Positions 1-10,447 of a stretch of 64,000 nucleotides of DNA are shown one piece after another; within the stretch, counting starts at the first letter, position 1; each line of letters begins with the position of its first letter. Both the position numbers and the translations under genes were made by a program. The notes below the pieces were generated by a model, which was given only the letters and a program-made list of their open reading frames with translations, was not told the DNA's origin and did no database searches. Source of the DNA: Pseudomonas caspiana (GTDB lineage: Bacteria > Pseudomonadota > Gammaproteobacteria > Pseudomonadales > Pseudomonadaceae); NCBI RefSeq assembly GCF_002158995.1, contig NZ_LOHF01000012.1, forward strand, positions 109,083 to 173,082, in the 5' to 3' direction.

Positions 1-98
1 AGAGATTCTTGCGCATAGGGCGTGATGCCTACGGTGACACTGCCATCGGCTTCGGCTCGCAGCCATTCGTGATCGACAGTGAATCGCAACTCGCTCAT
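1..98 (-). CDS. gcvH: Glycine cleavage system H protein, 5' part only
   Basis: The 32 visible codons read [12 protein letters not shown] and continue to ITPYAQESL, the standard N-terminus of the lipoyl-carrier H protein. That protein shuttles the aminomethyl group between the P, T and L proteins of the glycine cleavage complex in the cytoplasm. The lipoyl-lysine lies beyond the window edge. A TTAGGAG ribosome binding site precedes the ATG at 98. The sigma-54 promoter and palindromes upstream suggest this is the glycine-inducible copy (gcvH2 type), whose operon would continue to the left. Identity is firm; the choice of paralogue is inference. Confidence 0.88.
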   Translation of the reverse strand, partial: MSELRFTVDHEWLRAEADGSVTVGITPYAQES

Positions 99-158
99 AA
101 ATACTCCTAAGGTGACGTAGCGCTCGCGGCGGGCGCAATCATTGATCGTAATCACTTA

Positions 159-174
159 GCAAATATGCGGCCAA
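159..174 (-). promoter_or_regulatory. Sigma-54 promoter of gcvH
   Basis: On the minus strand the sequence TTGGCCGCATATTTGC has GG and GC separated by exactly 10 bases, as the -24/-12 sigma-54 consensus TGGCAC-N5-TTGC requires. The start site would fall near position 147, about 50 bases before the gcvH ATG. It deviates from consensus at the AC of TGGCAC. The palindromes upstream of it, where an enhancer-binding protein would bind, support the call. Confidence 0.7.
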
Positions 175-237
175 TAATTAATTTTCTATATTAATCAATG
201 GCTTGAGAGTTTTCCGGGTGGCGGTCTTGCACTGTCC

Positions 238-355
238 TGTAGCGAAATCGATACAGCTTGTATCGCGTTACAAATGCCTGGTGGATCAAAGCCTTGGCGG
301 CTATGGATATACGGATGTCGTAATGAAATCGTTACGTCGTATTGATTTCGATACA
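238..355. promoter_or_regulatory. Cluster of GcsR/TyrR-like enhancer sites upstream of gcvH
   Basis: Three 18-base elements share the layout 7 bases, 4-base spacer, 7 bases: TGTAGCG-AAAT-CGATACA (238-255), CGTAATG-AAAT-CGTTACG (319-336) and CGTATTG-ATTT-CGATACA (338-355). A spacer-less variant TGTATCG-CGTTACA lies at 259-272. They resemble the TGTAACG-N4-CGTTCCG sites that I recall being reported for the glycine-responsive activator GcsR of P. aeruginosa. They sit roughly 90-210 bases upstream of the inferred start site, a normal distance for a sigma-54 activator. No gcsR gene is in the window. Apart from these sites the gap at 99-423 shows nothing. Confidence 0.6.
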
Positions 356-423
356 AGTGAGGGTGGTGCTCAACGATCCCACAGGATCGCATTGCCAAGT
401 TGAGAGCTTGTTTGCCCCTATCG

Positions 424-1341
424 CTACCGCACCGCACTCACCCCATCCAGTGTCGAGAACGAGGTGTCTTTTGCGGTGAGCAAAAAGTCGCGCATATAGG
501 GCGCGTCCAGCATGTCGGTTCGCACTCCGGCATAGAGTGTAGCGAACAATCCTTTTTCGCCCAGGCGCTTGCCTTTCACATAGCCCCGCGAGCTGTATTC
601 ATGCAGAGCCCAATGCGGCATCCCGCACACGCCGCGGCCGCTGGCGACCAGTTGCATCATCATCACGGTCAGCTCCGATGTGCGGACTTGAGCCGGTTCG
701 ATGTCGGCGGGTTCGAGGAAGCGAGTGAAGATGTCCAGCCGATCACGCTCCACCGGGTAAGTGATCAGGGTCTCCTTGATCAGGTCTTCTGGCACGATAT
801 AGGGCTTGCTGGCCAATGGGTGCTGATTGGCAACCGCCAGCATGGCCTCATAGGTAAACAACGGGACGTAGGTAATGCCCACCAGCTCAAGCGGATCTGA
901 CGTCACTACCAAGTCCAGATCGCCACGGGCCAGGGCAGGCAGGGGCGCAAAGGCAAAGCCTGAGGCGAGGTCCAGTTCGACTTCCGGCCAGGCGTCGCGG
1001 AATTGGTCGATAGTCGGCATCAGCCACTGAAAACAGCTATGGCATTCAATCGCCATGTGCAAGCGCCCGGCAGTGCCGCCCGCCAGCCGCGCAATGTCGC
1101 GTTCTGCGCCGCGCAATTGCGGCAATACGGAGTCGGCCAGTTGCAGCAGGCGCAGGCCGGCGCTAGTAAAGCGTACGGGTTTGGTTTTGCGCACAAACAA
1201 CGGCATACCCATCCGCTCCTCCAGTTCCTTGAACTGGTGGGATAGCGCTGATTGCGTCAGATGCAGGCGCTCGGCGGCTTCTACAAGGCTGTCTGCCTCA
1301 CGCAAGGCGTGCAGGGTTTTCAGATGGCGTATCTCAAGCAT
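424..1341 (-). CDS. metR: LysR-type regulator MetR
   Basis: This 305-residue LysR-family protein has an N-terminal winged helix-turn-helix (LKTLHALREADSLVEAAERL, then LTQSALSHQFKELEER) and a C-terminal substrate-binding domain. MetR activates methionine biosynthesis genes, with homocysteine as co-inducer. The divergent metE immediately next door is the classical MetR target arrangement. I chose the ATG at 1341 (MLEIRHLKTL), where the LysR domain begins; an upstream in-frame start would add 16 unlikely residues. The gap between the two genes holds a TTCATGAA palindrome at 1366-1373, but I see no clean TGAA-N5-TTCA MetR box. Confidence 0.92.
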   Translation of the reverse strand: MLEIRHLKTLHALREADSLVEAAERLHLTQSALSHQFKELEERMGMPLFVRKTKPVRFTSAGLRLLQLADSVLPQLRGAERDIARLAGGTAGRLHMAIECHSCFQWLMPTIDQFRDAWPEVELDLASGFAFAPLPALARGDLDLVVTSDPLELVGITYVPLFTYEAMLAVANQHPLASKPYIVPEDLIKETLITYPVERDRLDIFTRFLEPADIEPAQVRTSELTVMMMQLVASGRGVCGMPHWALHEYSSRGYVKGKRLGEKGLFATLYAGVRTDMLDAPYMRDFLLTAKDTSFSTLDGVSAVR

Positions 1342-1463
1342 GTCGTCTCGCAGGCATATTAGCACTTCATGAATAGATTTTGTGATCAACGCGAAAACAA
1401 TGAGTTTGTCTCACGTTGCTCCGGCTGTCGACAATAGCGTCATATTTCGACAGGAGCTTCATC

Positions 1464-3764
1464 ATGGCCTTGGCCCACAATCTTGGTTTTCCGCGCATCG
1501 GTGCTGATCGCGAATTGAAAAAAGCGCTGGAAGCGTATTGGAAAGGCAGTCTTGATCAGGACGGGCTACGCCGTGTCGGCCAAGACCTGCGCGCCACTCA
1601 TTGGCAGCTGCAAAAAGACGCGGGTATCGACCTGTTGCCGGTAGGCGATTTTGCCTGGTACGACCAAGTGCTGGGCCACTCACTGGCGTTCGGTGTGGTT
1701 CCTGAGCGCTTTGCGGGCACCAAAGACTCTCGCGGCTTGCCAACGCTGGATACCCTGTTCGCCATGGCCCGCGGTGCCGAAAGCTGCTGCGGCGGCCATG
1801 GTCAAGAGCAATACGCTCAGGAGCTGACCAAGTGGTTCGACACTAACTACCACTATCTGGTCCCGGAATTCACTCAGGATCAGCGCTTCCAACTGAGCTG
1901 GGAGCAGTTGTTCGAAGAGGTGGACGAAGCCCGTGCTCTGGGCCACAAGGTCAAGCCAGTGCTAATCGGCCCGTTGACTTACCTGTGGCTGGGCAAAGCC
2001 AAGGGCGACAACTTCGACAAGCTGGAGCTGCTGGAACGCCTGCTGCCGGTGTATGGGGAAATCCTCGGTCGGCTGGCGGGGCAGGGTGTGGAATGGGTAC
2101 AGATCGACGAGCCGATCCTCACTCTGGACCTGCCTCAGGACTGGAAAAACGCCTTCGAGCGGGCTTATCACAGCTTGCAATACTCGCCGTTGAAGAAGCT
2201 GATCGCGACCTACTTCAGTGGCCTGGAAGACAATCTCGGGCTGGCGGCTTCGTTGCCCGTGGATGGTCTGCACATTGATCTGGTGCGCGCGCCGGACCAA
2301 CTGGCTGCGGTGCTGGATCGCTTGCCGACTTATAAAGTGCTGTCACTGGGAGTGGTCAACGGGCGCAATGTCTGGCGTTGTGATCTTGAGCAAGCACTGG
2401 ATCAATTGCGTGAAGCGCAGCAGCGTTTTGGCGACAATCTGTGGGTGGCCGGCTCTTGCTCCTTGTTGCACAGCCCGGTTGATCTGAGCCGTGAAGACAA
2501 GCTCGATGCCGAACTCAAGAGCTGGCTGGCGTTTGCCGTGCAGAAATGCGACGAAATTTCGCTGCTCACCAAAGCTTTGAATGATCCAGACAGTATAAAA
2601 AATGCGTTGGCCGAAAGCCGCGCCGTACAAACCAGCCGCCTGCAATCGCCGCGTATTCACAAGCCGCAGGTCCAGGCACGTATCGCTGCTATCACAGCGC
2701 AGGACAGCCAGCGCCAGTCAGCATTCGCCGAGCGTATCGAGCAGCAACGCCAGCGCCTGAACTTGCCCGCCTTTCCGACAACGACCATCGGCTCGTTCCC
2801 ACAGACTGCGTCGATTCGTCTGGCGCGACAGGCTTTCAAGCAGGGCAAGCTGTCCGCTAATGATTACCACGACGCGATGCGTCATGAGATCCGCCATGCC
2901 GTGCAGATTCAGGAGCGTCTTGGGCTGGACGTACTGGTACACGGTGAGGCCGAGCGCAACGATATGGTCGAGTACTTCGCCGAGCAACTGGACGGTTATG
3001 CATTCACCCGCTTTGGCTGGGTACAGAGCTATGGTTCTCGGTGCGTCAAACCAGCAGTGATCTTTGGTGATCTGAGCCGCCCGCAGGCCATGACCGTGGA
3101 GTGGATCAGCTATGCACAAAGCCTGACCGACAAGCTGATGAAGGGCATGCTGACCGGTCCGGTGACCATGTTGATGTGGTCGTTCCCACGTGAAGACGTG
3201 TCCCGCAAGGTACAGGCGCAACAACTGGCGCTGGCGATTCGCGATGAAGTGGTGGACCTGGAAGCGGCCGGCATCAAGATTGTGCAGATCGACGAAGCCG
3301 CCTTTCGTGAAGGCCTGCCGCTACGCCGGGCACAGTGGCAGGAGTATCTGGATTGGGCGGTTGAAGCGTTTCGTCTGTGCGCCAGCGGCGTGCAGGACGA
3401 GACGCAGATCCATACCCATATGTGCTACAGCGAATTCAACGATGTGATTGAGTCCATAGCGGCGATGGATGCCGATGTGATCACCATCGAAACCTCGCGT
3501 TCAGACATGGAGTTGCTGGAGGCCTTCAAGGCGTTCGACTATCCGAACGACATCGGTCCAGGGGTTTACGACATTCACTCGCCCAGAGTCCCGGGCACTG
3601 AAGAGATGGTGCGGTTGATGAGCAAGGCCGTGCAGCACGTGCCGGCCGAGCGTTTGTGGGTCAACCCGGATTGCGGCCTGAAAACCCGCGCCTGGCCCGA
3701 GACCGAGGCGGCATTGGTGAATATGGTGGCCGCGGCGCGGGCTCTGCGCAGCGAGTTGGCATAA
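1464..3764 (+). CDS. metE: Cobalamin-independent methionine synthase
   Basis: MetE transfers a methyl group from 5-methyltetrahydropteroyl-triglutamate to homocysteine, the last step of methionine synthesis. The 766-residue length is normal. The N-terminal half begins with the folate-binding segment [17 protein letters not shown]. The C-terminal half has the zinc ligands in HTHMCYSEF and NPDCGLKTR and the catalytic-region motif [11 protein letters not shown]. The ATG at 1464 has CAGGAG 8 bases upstream; the longer frame from 1416 has no such site. It is divergent from metR and followed by a REP doublet. Confidence 0.97.
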   Translation: MALAHNLGFPRIGADRELKKALEAYWKGSLDQDGLRRVGQDLRATHWQLQKDAGIDLLPVGDFAWYDQVLGHSLAFGVVPERFAGTKDSRGLPTLDTLFAMARGAESCCGGHGQEQYAQELTKWFDTNYHYLVPEFTQDQRFQLSWEQLFEEVDEARALGHKVKPVLIGPLTYLWLGKAKGDNFDKLELLERLLPVYGEILGRLAGQGVEWVQIDEPILTLDLPQDWKNAFERAYHSLQYSPLKKLIATYFSGLEDNLGLAASLPVDGLHIDLVRAPDQLAAVLDRLPTYKVLSLGVVNGRNVWRCDLEQALDQLREAQQRFGDNLWVAGSCSLLHSPVDLSREDKLDAELKSWLAFAVQKCDEISLLTKALNDPDSIKNALAESRAVQTSRLQSPRIHKPQVQARIAAITAQDSQRQSAFAERIEQQRQRLNLPAFPTTTIGSFPQTASIRLARQAFKQGKLSANDYHDAMRHEIRHAVQIQERLGLDVLVHGEAERNDMVEYFAEQLDGYAFTRFGWVQSYGSRCVKPAVIFGDLSRPQAMTVEWISYAQSLTDKLMKGMLTGPVTMLMWSFPREDVSRKVQAQQLALAIRDEVVDLEAAGIKIVQIDEAAFREGLPLRRAQWQEYLDWAVEAFRLCASGVQDETQIHTHMCYSEFNDVIESIAAMDADVITIETSRSDMELLEAFKAFDYPNDIGPGVYDIHSPRVPGTEEMVRLMSKAVQHVPAERLWVNPDCGLKTRAWPETEAALVNMVAAARALRSELA

Positions 3765-3783
3765 GGCAAGCTCCGCACACCTC

Positions 3784-3873
3784 GTGGGACCGGCTTCAGC
3801 CGGGAAGGCGGCATGTCTGACGCAACAAATGCATTGGATGTCATTGCCTCTTCCCGGCTAAAGCCGGTCCCAC
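3784..3873. repeat. REP doublet, GTGGGACCGGCTT class
   Basis: Two inverted copies of GTGGGACCGGCTTYAGCCGGGAAG flank about 40 bases, at 3784-3808 and 3848-3873. Each copy contains its own imperfect GC-rich palindrome. This is the layout of a Pseudomonas REPIN. It lies downstream of metE and may stabilise or end its transcript. Confidence 0.85.
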
Positions 3874-4000
3874 GTCAGCGGCAACCTGAAAACGACCGCT
3901 CAGCCCCCTTCATCAAACTGTCACGTAACTGTGGCAGCGCGCTTTGCAAAACTTCATCACACTCGTTGCCTACTGGGGATCTGTTTGTTGGTGTTTGTTA

Positions 4001-4993
4001 ATGCGCGTTCTTCTTTTTCTGGCCGCACTTTTGTGCGGCTTGCCGTCTTTTGCGGCCTCCAAATGTGATGTCAATGTTCCTGTGCAGATAGCCGCGCTCA
4101 AAGAAGTGCGGCTGGCTTATCAGAGTATCGGCAACGAATCCGACCCTGCCTTGTTGCTGGTCATGGGGCTGGGTGGCCAGTTGATTCACTGGCCTGACGA
4201 GGTCGTGGCAGCGCTGTGTCAGCAGGGTTATCGGGTCATCCGCTACGATAATCGTGACGTCGGGCTGTCGACCTGGATTGCCCCGCCAGCCAACGCCAAT
4301 CTCACTTATGAAGTGCTGCGCTACAAGCTTGGCTTGCAGGTGTCTGCGCCGTATTCATTGACCGACATGGCAGACGATGCGCTGGGTTTGATGGATGCGC
4401 TGCAGATTCGCCAGTTCCATGTGCTGGGCGCGAGTATGGGCGGCATGATTGCGCAGCATCTGGCCGATCTTGCACCGCAGCGCATTGAAAGCCTGACTTT
4501 GATCATGACCAGCTCTGGAGCGCAGGGTTTACCGATGCCCAATGCTGCGTTGCTGCAATTGTTGGCCAAGCGCGGTGCGCCAAATCGCGAAGCAGCGCTG
4601 GAACAACAGGCTGACTTGCTCGCGGCGTTGGGTAGCCCGGAAGTCAAAGATGACCGCGCCATGTTGTTGCAACAGGCCGCCGCGTCCTACGACCGGGCGT
4701 TCAATCCTGAAGGCGTGAAGCGTCAAATCCTGGCGATTCTGGCCGAGCCTAGCCGGGTGGAATTGCTCGACCGTCTTCGTCTGCCGGTGTTGGTGGTGCA
4801 CGGCACCGCCGATCCACTGTTGCCGGTCATGCACGGTGTGCATGTGGCGGCGCATATTCGGGGTAGCCAGTTGCGGCTGATTCCGGGCCTGGCGCACCGT
4901 TTTCAGGAAGCCTTCAAAGCGCCCTTGCTGGCCGCCGTGTTGCCCTACTTGCGAGCGCAGCACGACGACGGCCGGAACATGGCTCAGCTTTGA
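4001..4993 (+). CDS. Exported alpha/beta hydrolase
   Basis: The protein has 330 residues. MRVLLFLAALLCGLPSFA is a signal peptide with likely cleavage after SFA, placing the enzyme in the periplasm or outside. The alpha/beta-hydrolase core shows the nucleophile elbow GASMGG, an acid in HGTADPLLP and the catalytic histidine in GLAHRF. The early strand LLLVMGLGGQLIHWP would supply the oxyanion hole. The substrate cannot be told; esterases and lactonases of this fold look alike. The ATG at 4001 was preferred over the longer frame from 3944 because it starts the signal peptide directly, although its ribosome binding site is weak. Confidence 0.85.
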   Translation: MRVLLFLAALLCGLPSFAASKCDVNVPVQIAALKEVRLAYQSIGNESDPALLLVMGLGGQLIHWPDEVVAALCQQGYRVIRYDNRDVGLSTWIAPPANANLTYEVLRYKLGLQVSAPYSLTDMADDALGLMDALQIRQFHVLGASMGGMIAQHLADLAPQRIESLTLIMTSSGAQGLPMPNAALLQLLAKRGAPNREAALEQQADLLAALGSPEVKDDRAMLLQQAAASYDRAFNPEGVKRQILAILAEPSRVELLDRLRLPVLVVHGTADPLLPVMHGVHVAAHIRGSQLRLIPGLAHRFQEAFKAPLLAAVLPYLRAQHDDGRNMAQL

Positions 4994-5049
4994 ACAATCT
5001 TCCAACTTAGGCGTATCGTGGTGGCTTTCTTTTCCATAGAGAGCCTGCC

Positions 5050-5697
5050 ATGAGCACTCCGCTAAAAATCGATTTCGTTTCTGATGTGTCTTGCCCTTGG
5101 TGTGTCGTCGGTCTGCGCGCGCTGAACGAAGCACTCGCTGAATTGGGCGATGAAGTTAGGGCACAGATTCATTTCCAGCCTTTTGAGCTGAACCCGAACA
5201 TGCCCGCCGAAGGTCAGGACCTGAACGAGCACATCTTCGAGAAATACGGTTCTACGCCTGAGCAGTCTGCCGCCAACCGGGAAAACATTCGTCAGCGTGG
5301 GGCCGAGCTGGGATTCACTTTCACCCAGGGTGACCGTCGTATCTACAACACGTTTGACGCCCACCGGCTGCTGCACTGGGCTGAGCTTGAAGGCAAGCAA
5401 AAAGAACTGAAAGAAGCATTGTTCGCGGCTTATTTCACAGACCTCGCCGATCCTTCCAACCATCGCGTATTGGCCGATGTTGCACAGAAAGTCGGTCTTG
5501 ATCGTGTTCGGGCCGAGGCGATTCTGAGCAGCGACCAGTTTGCGGCCGAGGTTCGCGAGCAGGAGCAATTGTGGGTTTCACGGGGCATCAGTTCAGTGCC
5601 GACGATTGTCTTCAATGACCAATATGCGGTCTCAGGTGGGCAGCCGGTCGAGGTGTTCGTGGGAGCCATTCGGCAGATAGTGGCTGAGGGCAAGTAA
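5050..5697 (+). CDS. DsbA-family oxidoreductase, FrnE-like
   Basis: This 215-residue thioredoxin-fold protein has the redox motif CPWC at Cys15-Cys18, a long helical insertion, and the cis-proline loop SSVPTIVF near the C-terminus. The same architecture is seen in FrnE-type cytoplasmic dithiol-disulfide isomerases and 2-hydroxychromene-2-carboxylate isomerase relatives. No signal peptide is present, so it probably acts in the cytoplasm in thiol or oxidative-stress chemistry. It follows the hydrolase by 56 bases and may share its transcript. The physiological partner is unknown. Confidence 0.88.
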   Translation: MSTPLKIDFVSDVSCPWCVVGLRALNEALAELGDEVRAQIHFQPFELNPNMPAEGQDLNEHIFEKYGSTPEQSAANRENIRQRGAELGFTFTQGDRRIYNTFDAHRLLHWAELEGKQKELKEALFAAYFTDLADPSNHRVLADVAQKVGLDRVRAEAILSSDQFAAEVREQEQLWVSRGISSVPTIVFNDQYAVSGGQPVEVFVGAIRQIVAEGK

Positions 5698-5833
5698 GTC
5701 GCAATTGCTGGGTTAAAGCCTGTAAGAGCGAATTTATTCGCGAATGCGTTTGTACAAACGACGAATTTCTATCGGATGTACTGGCCTCTTCGTGACTGAA
5801 TTCGCTTCCTGTGGTTGGAGTTTTCGTCGCTGA

Positions 5834-6172
5834 TCAACCGTGAAATCTTACCCACACCGTCACCAGCAACGTGGCCGCCACCAGCCACGCAACGGCGGCC
5901 AATGCGAGGGAAACCTCCAGCCGCCAGCGATCGACCAGCAGGTAAAGCGCCGCAAGATAAACAAAGTAGGGAATGATCGACCACATGCCAAACAGGATGG
6001 TGGTCTTCAGGTCGTCCAGTGAGCGGCCTTTGCCAACGATGTAATGAGCGATCAGCGCGAAGGTCGGAAACAGCGGAACCAGGCCTGCGATGTAGTAGTT
6101 TTTGGTCTTGGCCAACGCGGCGAGGATGACCACAACAGCGGCGCCCAGCAGGGCCTTGAACAACAAATCCAC
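5834..6172 (-). CDS. glpM: GlpM-family membrane protein
   Basis: This 112-residue integral membrane protein has four hydrophobic segments: LLGAAVVVILAALA, IAGLVPLFPTFALIAHYI, MWSIIPYFVYLAALYLL and LALAAVAWLVAATLLVTVW. KTKNYYIAGLVPLFPTF is typical of GlpM. In P. aeruginosa GlpM was linked to normal alginate production, although the biochemical role is unresolved. The start is GTG at 6172. The coding strand opposes the upstream dsbA-like gene. A REP doublet separates it from aauR. Confidence 0.82.
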   Translation of the reverse strand: MDLLFKALLGAAVVVILAALAKTKNYYIAGLVPLFPTFALIAHYIVGKGRSLDDLKTTILFGMWSIIPYFVYLAALYLLVDRWRLEVSLALAAVAWLVAATLLVTVWVRFHG

Positions 6173-6205
6173 AGAATCCCCTTCCTAAAATTGAAATACG
6201 CATCC

Positions 6206-6294
6206 TGTAGGAGCTTACGAGCACCGCGAGGCAGCGATAGCGGCCTGCCTGAAACACCGCCATCGCTGCCTCGCGGTGCTCGTGAGCTTGTACA
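6206..6294. repeat. REP doublet, GAGCACCGCGAGGCAGCGA class
   Basis: Inverted arms of about 38 bases start TGTAGGAGCTTACGAGCACC and end with CGTGAGCTTGTACA, separated by about 13 bases. The same class recurs at 19265, 27131 and 45384. It lies between aauR and glpM. Confidence 0.85.
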
Positions 6295-6305
6295 GATTCG
6301 GTGAA

Positions 6306-7634
<1,329 letters not shown>

Positions 7635-7665
7635 TTGAAGGTCTCATCGTTGGCGTGGTTAACCC

Positions 7666-7739
7666 TGTAGGAGCTGCCGCAGGCTGCGAACCGCAGTGCG
7701 TCAGGTTCATCGCTTTCGCAGCCTGCGGCAGCTCCTACA
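7666..7739. repeat. REP doublet, GCTGCCGAAGGCTGCGA class, inside aauS-aauR
   Basis: Perfectly matching 25-base arms begin TGTAGGAGCTGCCGCAGGCT (7666-7690) and are inverted at 7715-7739. The element sits between two co-directional genes of one signalling operon, so it is transcribed and could shift the ratio of kinase to regulator message. The class recurs at 13209, 25846, 40496, 52904 and 55729. Confidence 0.88.
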
Positions 7740-7752
7740 AAAGCAGAGCCGG

Positions 7753-9645
7753 TCATACGTTAGGCTCCTTTACCACCGGCAACCACAACACAAACTCTGT
7801 ACCGCCATGCTCCGGCTGTTCAGCGCTCAGGCTGCCACCGGTTGCTGCAGCGAGGCTGGCGGAGAGGGTGAGGCCCAGTCCCAGACCTTGCTCACCGGGT
7901 TTGGTGGTGAAAAACGGTTCGAACAGATGCTTGCGGGTTTCGTCGTCTATGCCGTGGCCGTTGTCCCGAACCCGTAAGCAATAGCGGCCCTCGATCATCG
8001 AGCCCTCAAGCCAGATTTCCGGCAAGGGCTGCGCGTGCATGGCGTCCAGAGCGTTGCCGATCAAATTGACCAGAATCTGCTCAAGTCGAGTCTGATCAAT
8101 CATCAGATCGGCGTCGGCATACAACTGATGTAACTCAAGAGAGAAGTTTTCCAGGCGAGGTGCCAGCAATTGCAACGCCGCCTCAACGGCTTTGCTCAGC
8201 TTCGCCTGGCCCTTGTCATCGCCGCGACGGGCGAAGGCGCGCAGGCTGGCGGTGATGCGGCCCATGCGGTCGACCAGATCGTTGATGGTGCGCAAGTTGG
8301 TGCTGGCGGTATCCAGCGCGCCCCGTTCGAGGAAACGCACGGTATTGCCGGACAAGGTGCGCAGTGCGGCGAGCGGCTGGTTAAGCTCGTGGGCAATGCT
8401 GGTGGACATCTGCCCGATCGCCGCCAGCTTACCTGCCTGAACCAGTTCGTCCTGCGCTTTGCGCAAGGTGTCTTCAGCCTGCCGACGTTCGCGAATCTGA
8501 CCCTTGAGGCGTTCGTTACTGGCGCGCAAATGCTCGGTGCGCTCGGCAATCTTGCGCTCCAGTTCGTCGTTGGCGGCTTGCAGGGCTTCACGTGCGGCGA
8601 GGCGCGTGGAGAGGACTTTGCGGCGCTCATTCCAGGCGATCAGCAGGAACGCGACTAATGCACAGGCCACTGCGACCAGCATGCCCTGGCTACCGGCTTC
8701 GCGGCGCAGATCTTCGAGGGGCGTCAGCAATGTCAGGTGCCAGGGTGTATCGCTGAGCTGGCGGGTCTGGGCCAGATAGCTGACCTGTTTGTGTTCAAGG
8801 TCGACGCTGACGTTGGCCGGGAAGGTCAGCTTCTCCACGCCCTCCGAAAGCAACTCACGTTCCAGTGGCACCAGTTCGTTGAGTGGCCACCAGTAATATT
8901 GCAGGCTGCGGGCCAGACGCTCTTTGATTTCCGGCGTGAGCGGGCGTACCGATTTGAGGCGGCGAGCCGGGTCGCTGGAGAGAATGATGATCCCGTTCTC
9001 GTCACTGACGAAGGCCTCCAGTCGCGCACGTTGCCAGCGTTGCTCCAGGGCTTCAAGCTGCACTTTGATTACCGCCACGCCGACGATTTTGCCTTTCTCT
9101 TCCAGGCCGTGCGCCAGGTAATAACCGGGCTCGCCGGTGGTGCTGCCGATGCCGTAGAAGCGTCCCGGCAAGCCGCGCACGGCATCCTGGAAATAGGCGC
9201 GAAATGACAGGTCTTCACCCAGATAGCTGTCGGCATCGCGCCAGTTACTGGTGGCCAATACCCGACCGGTGGTGTCGAGCACATAAATCGCGCGGCTGCG
9301 GCTGCGGCGGTTCAGGCCTTCAAGGTAATCGTTGACCTCGCTGCGTAGCTCGGGGGTCGGTTCGTTGAGCAGTGCTGAAACACTGGACTCCAGCTCCAGC
9401 ACGCTGGGCAGATACGTGTATTTGTTGATTTCACTTTCGAGGGTGCGGGCATGCAGCTCAAGCTGGCGTTCACCGCTCTCGCTCAGGGTTTTAATGCCGT
9501 AGTGTTCGCTGATCAAATAGGCGACGTAGCCCAGGCCGAACATCAGCACGATGATCAACGGCGGCAGAAACAAGTGGCGTATCAGACGGGGTTTCACGGC
9601 AAGTGATGGCGGCGCGGCGCGATAAAGATTGGGGTCGCATTTCAT
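7753..9645 (-). CDS. aauS: Sensor histidine kinase AauS
   Basis: The protein is a 630-residue DctB-type membrane kinase. A transmembrane helix near residues 23-40 (LFLPPLIIVLMFGLGYVAYL) is followed by a large periplasmic double-PAS sensor, a second helix (MLVAVACALVAFLLIAW), a coiled coil, the H-box IAHELNQPLAAL, and the ATP-binding N, G1 and G2 boxes (VRDNGHGID, GLGLGLTLS). It would sense glutamate/aspartate-type substrates and phosphorylate AauR. The ATG at 9645 (MKCDPNLYRA) was chosen because longer frames run into aatP. It is part of the aatJ-aauR gene string. Confidence 0.88.
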   Translation of the reverse strand: MKCDPNLYRAAPPSLAVKPRLIRHLFLPPLIIVLMFGLGYVAYLISEHYGIKTLSESGERQLELHARTLESEINKYTYLPSVLELESSVSALLNEPTPELRSEVNDYLEGLNRRSRSRAIYVLDTTGRVLATSNWRDADSYLGEDLSFRAYFQDAVRGLPGRFYGIGSTTGEPGYYLAHGLEEKGKIVGVAVIKVQLEALEQRWQRARLEAFVSDENGIIILSSDPARRLKSVRPLTPEIKERLARSLQYYWWPLNELVPLERELLSEGVEKLTFPANVSVDLEHKQVSYLAQTRQLSDTPWHLTLLTPLEDLRREAGSQGMLVAVACALVAFLLIAWNERRKVLSTRLAAREALQAANDELERKIAERTEHLRASNERLKGQIRERRQAEDTLRKAQDELVQAGKLAAIGQMSTSIAHELNQPLAALRTLSGNTVRFLERGALDTASTNLRTINDLVDRMGRITASLRAFARRGDDKGQAKLSKAVEAALQLLAPRLENFSLELHQLYADADLMIDQTRLEQILVNLIGNALDAMHAQPLPEIWLEGSMIEGRYCLRVRDNGHGIDDETRKHLFEPFFTTKPGEQGLGLGLTLSASLAAATGGSLSAEQPEHGGTEFVLWLPVVKEPNV

Positions 9646-9712
9646 CACAGTCGTCCTGAGCCGAACAGCGGCCCGACGCTTCAAGGAGCCGGGCCGCTGC
9701 CAGGTGTCGCTT

Positions 9713-10447
9713 TTAGTGCTGAAGGATTTTGGCGAGGAACTGCTGCGCACGTTCGGAGCGGGCGCTGACATCACCGAAGAACTCTTCTTTCTCACAGTCT
9801 TCAACGATCTGGCCCTGATCCATGAAGATCACGCGGTTGGCCACTTTGCGGGCGAAGCCCATTTCGTGGGTCACGCACATCATGGTCATGCCTTCCTGAG
9901 CCAGCTGCACCATCACGTCGAGCACTTCGTTGACCATTTCCGGATCGAGTGCCGAGGTCGGCTCGTCGAACAGCATCACGATCGGGTCCATTGCCAGTGC
10001 GCGGGCAATCGCCACACGCTGTTGCTGACCGCCGGACAGTTGGCCGGGATGCTTGTTGGCGTGGGCGGAAAGACCAACGCGATCCAGCAGCTTCAGGCCT
10101 TTTTCAGTGGCTTCTTCCTTGCTGCGCCCCAACACTTTGATCTGCGCAATCGTCAGGTTTTCAACGATGCTCAGGTGTGGGAACAGTTCGAAATGCTGGA
10201 ACACCATGCCAACCCGGGAGCGTAATTGCGGCAGGTTGGTTTTCGGGTCGGCAATCGAAGTGCCGTCAACGATGATGTCGCCTTTCTGGAACGGTTCCAG
10301 GGCGTTCACACACTTGATCAGGGTCGATTTGCCGGAGCCCGAAGGACCGCAGACCACGACCACTTCGCCTTTTTTGACCTCGGTGCTGCAATCAGTCAGC
10401 ACCTGGAAGTCGCCATACCACTTGTTAACGTTTTTGATGGAAATCAT
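9713..10447 (-). CDS. aatP: Acidic amino acid ABC transporter ATPase
   Basis: The 244-residue GlnQ/GltL-type ATPase has Walker [10 protein letters not shown], signature LSGGQQQR, Walker [14 protein letters not shown] and the switch histidine in CVTHEMGFA. It powers glutamate/aspartate import by the AatQ-AatM permease pair. Its start overlaps the aatM stop by four bases (ATGA), which indicates translational coupling. It ends 67 bases before aauS. Confidence 0.94.
   Translation of the reverse strand: MISIKNVNKWYGDFQVLTDCSTEVKKGEVVVVCGPSGSGKSTLIKCVNALEPFQKGDIIVDGTSIADPKTNLPQLRSRVGMVFQHFELFPHLSIVENLTIAQIKVLGRSKEEATEKGLKLLDRVGLSAHANKHPGQLSGGQQQRVAIARALAMDPIVMLFDEPTSALDPEMVNEVLDVMVQLAQEGMTMMCVTHEMGFARKVANRVIFMDQGQIVEDCEKEEFFGDVSARSERAQQFLAKILQH

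Noticed and set aside
195..437. 80-codon minus-strand frame and 66-codon plus-strand frame between gcvH and metR
   Set aside because: Both lie over the palindromic control region of gcvH and have no ribosome binding site or recognisable sequence.
1366..1373. TTCATGAA palindrome as a MetR operator
   Set aside because: The known MetR box has TGAA-N5-TTCA polarity; this one has the half-sites in the opposite order without a spacer, so it is only mentioned under metR.
3784..3873. Repeated inverted sequences that could suggest a CRISPR array
   Set aside because: Repeats are paired inverted copies spread singly over the window, not direct repeats with regular spacers, and no cas gene is present.
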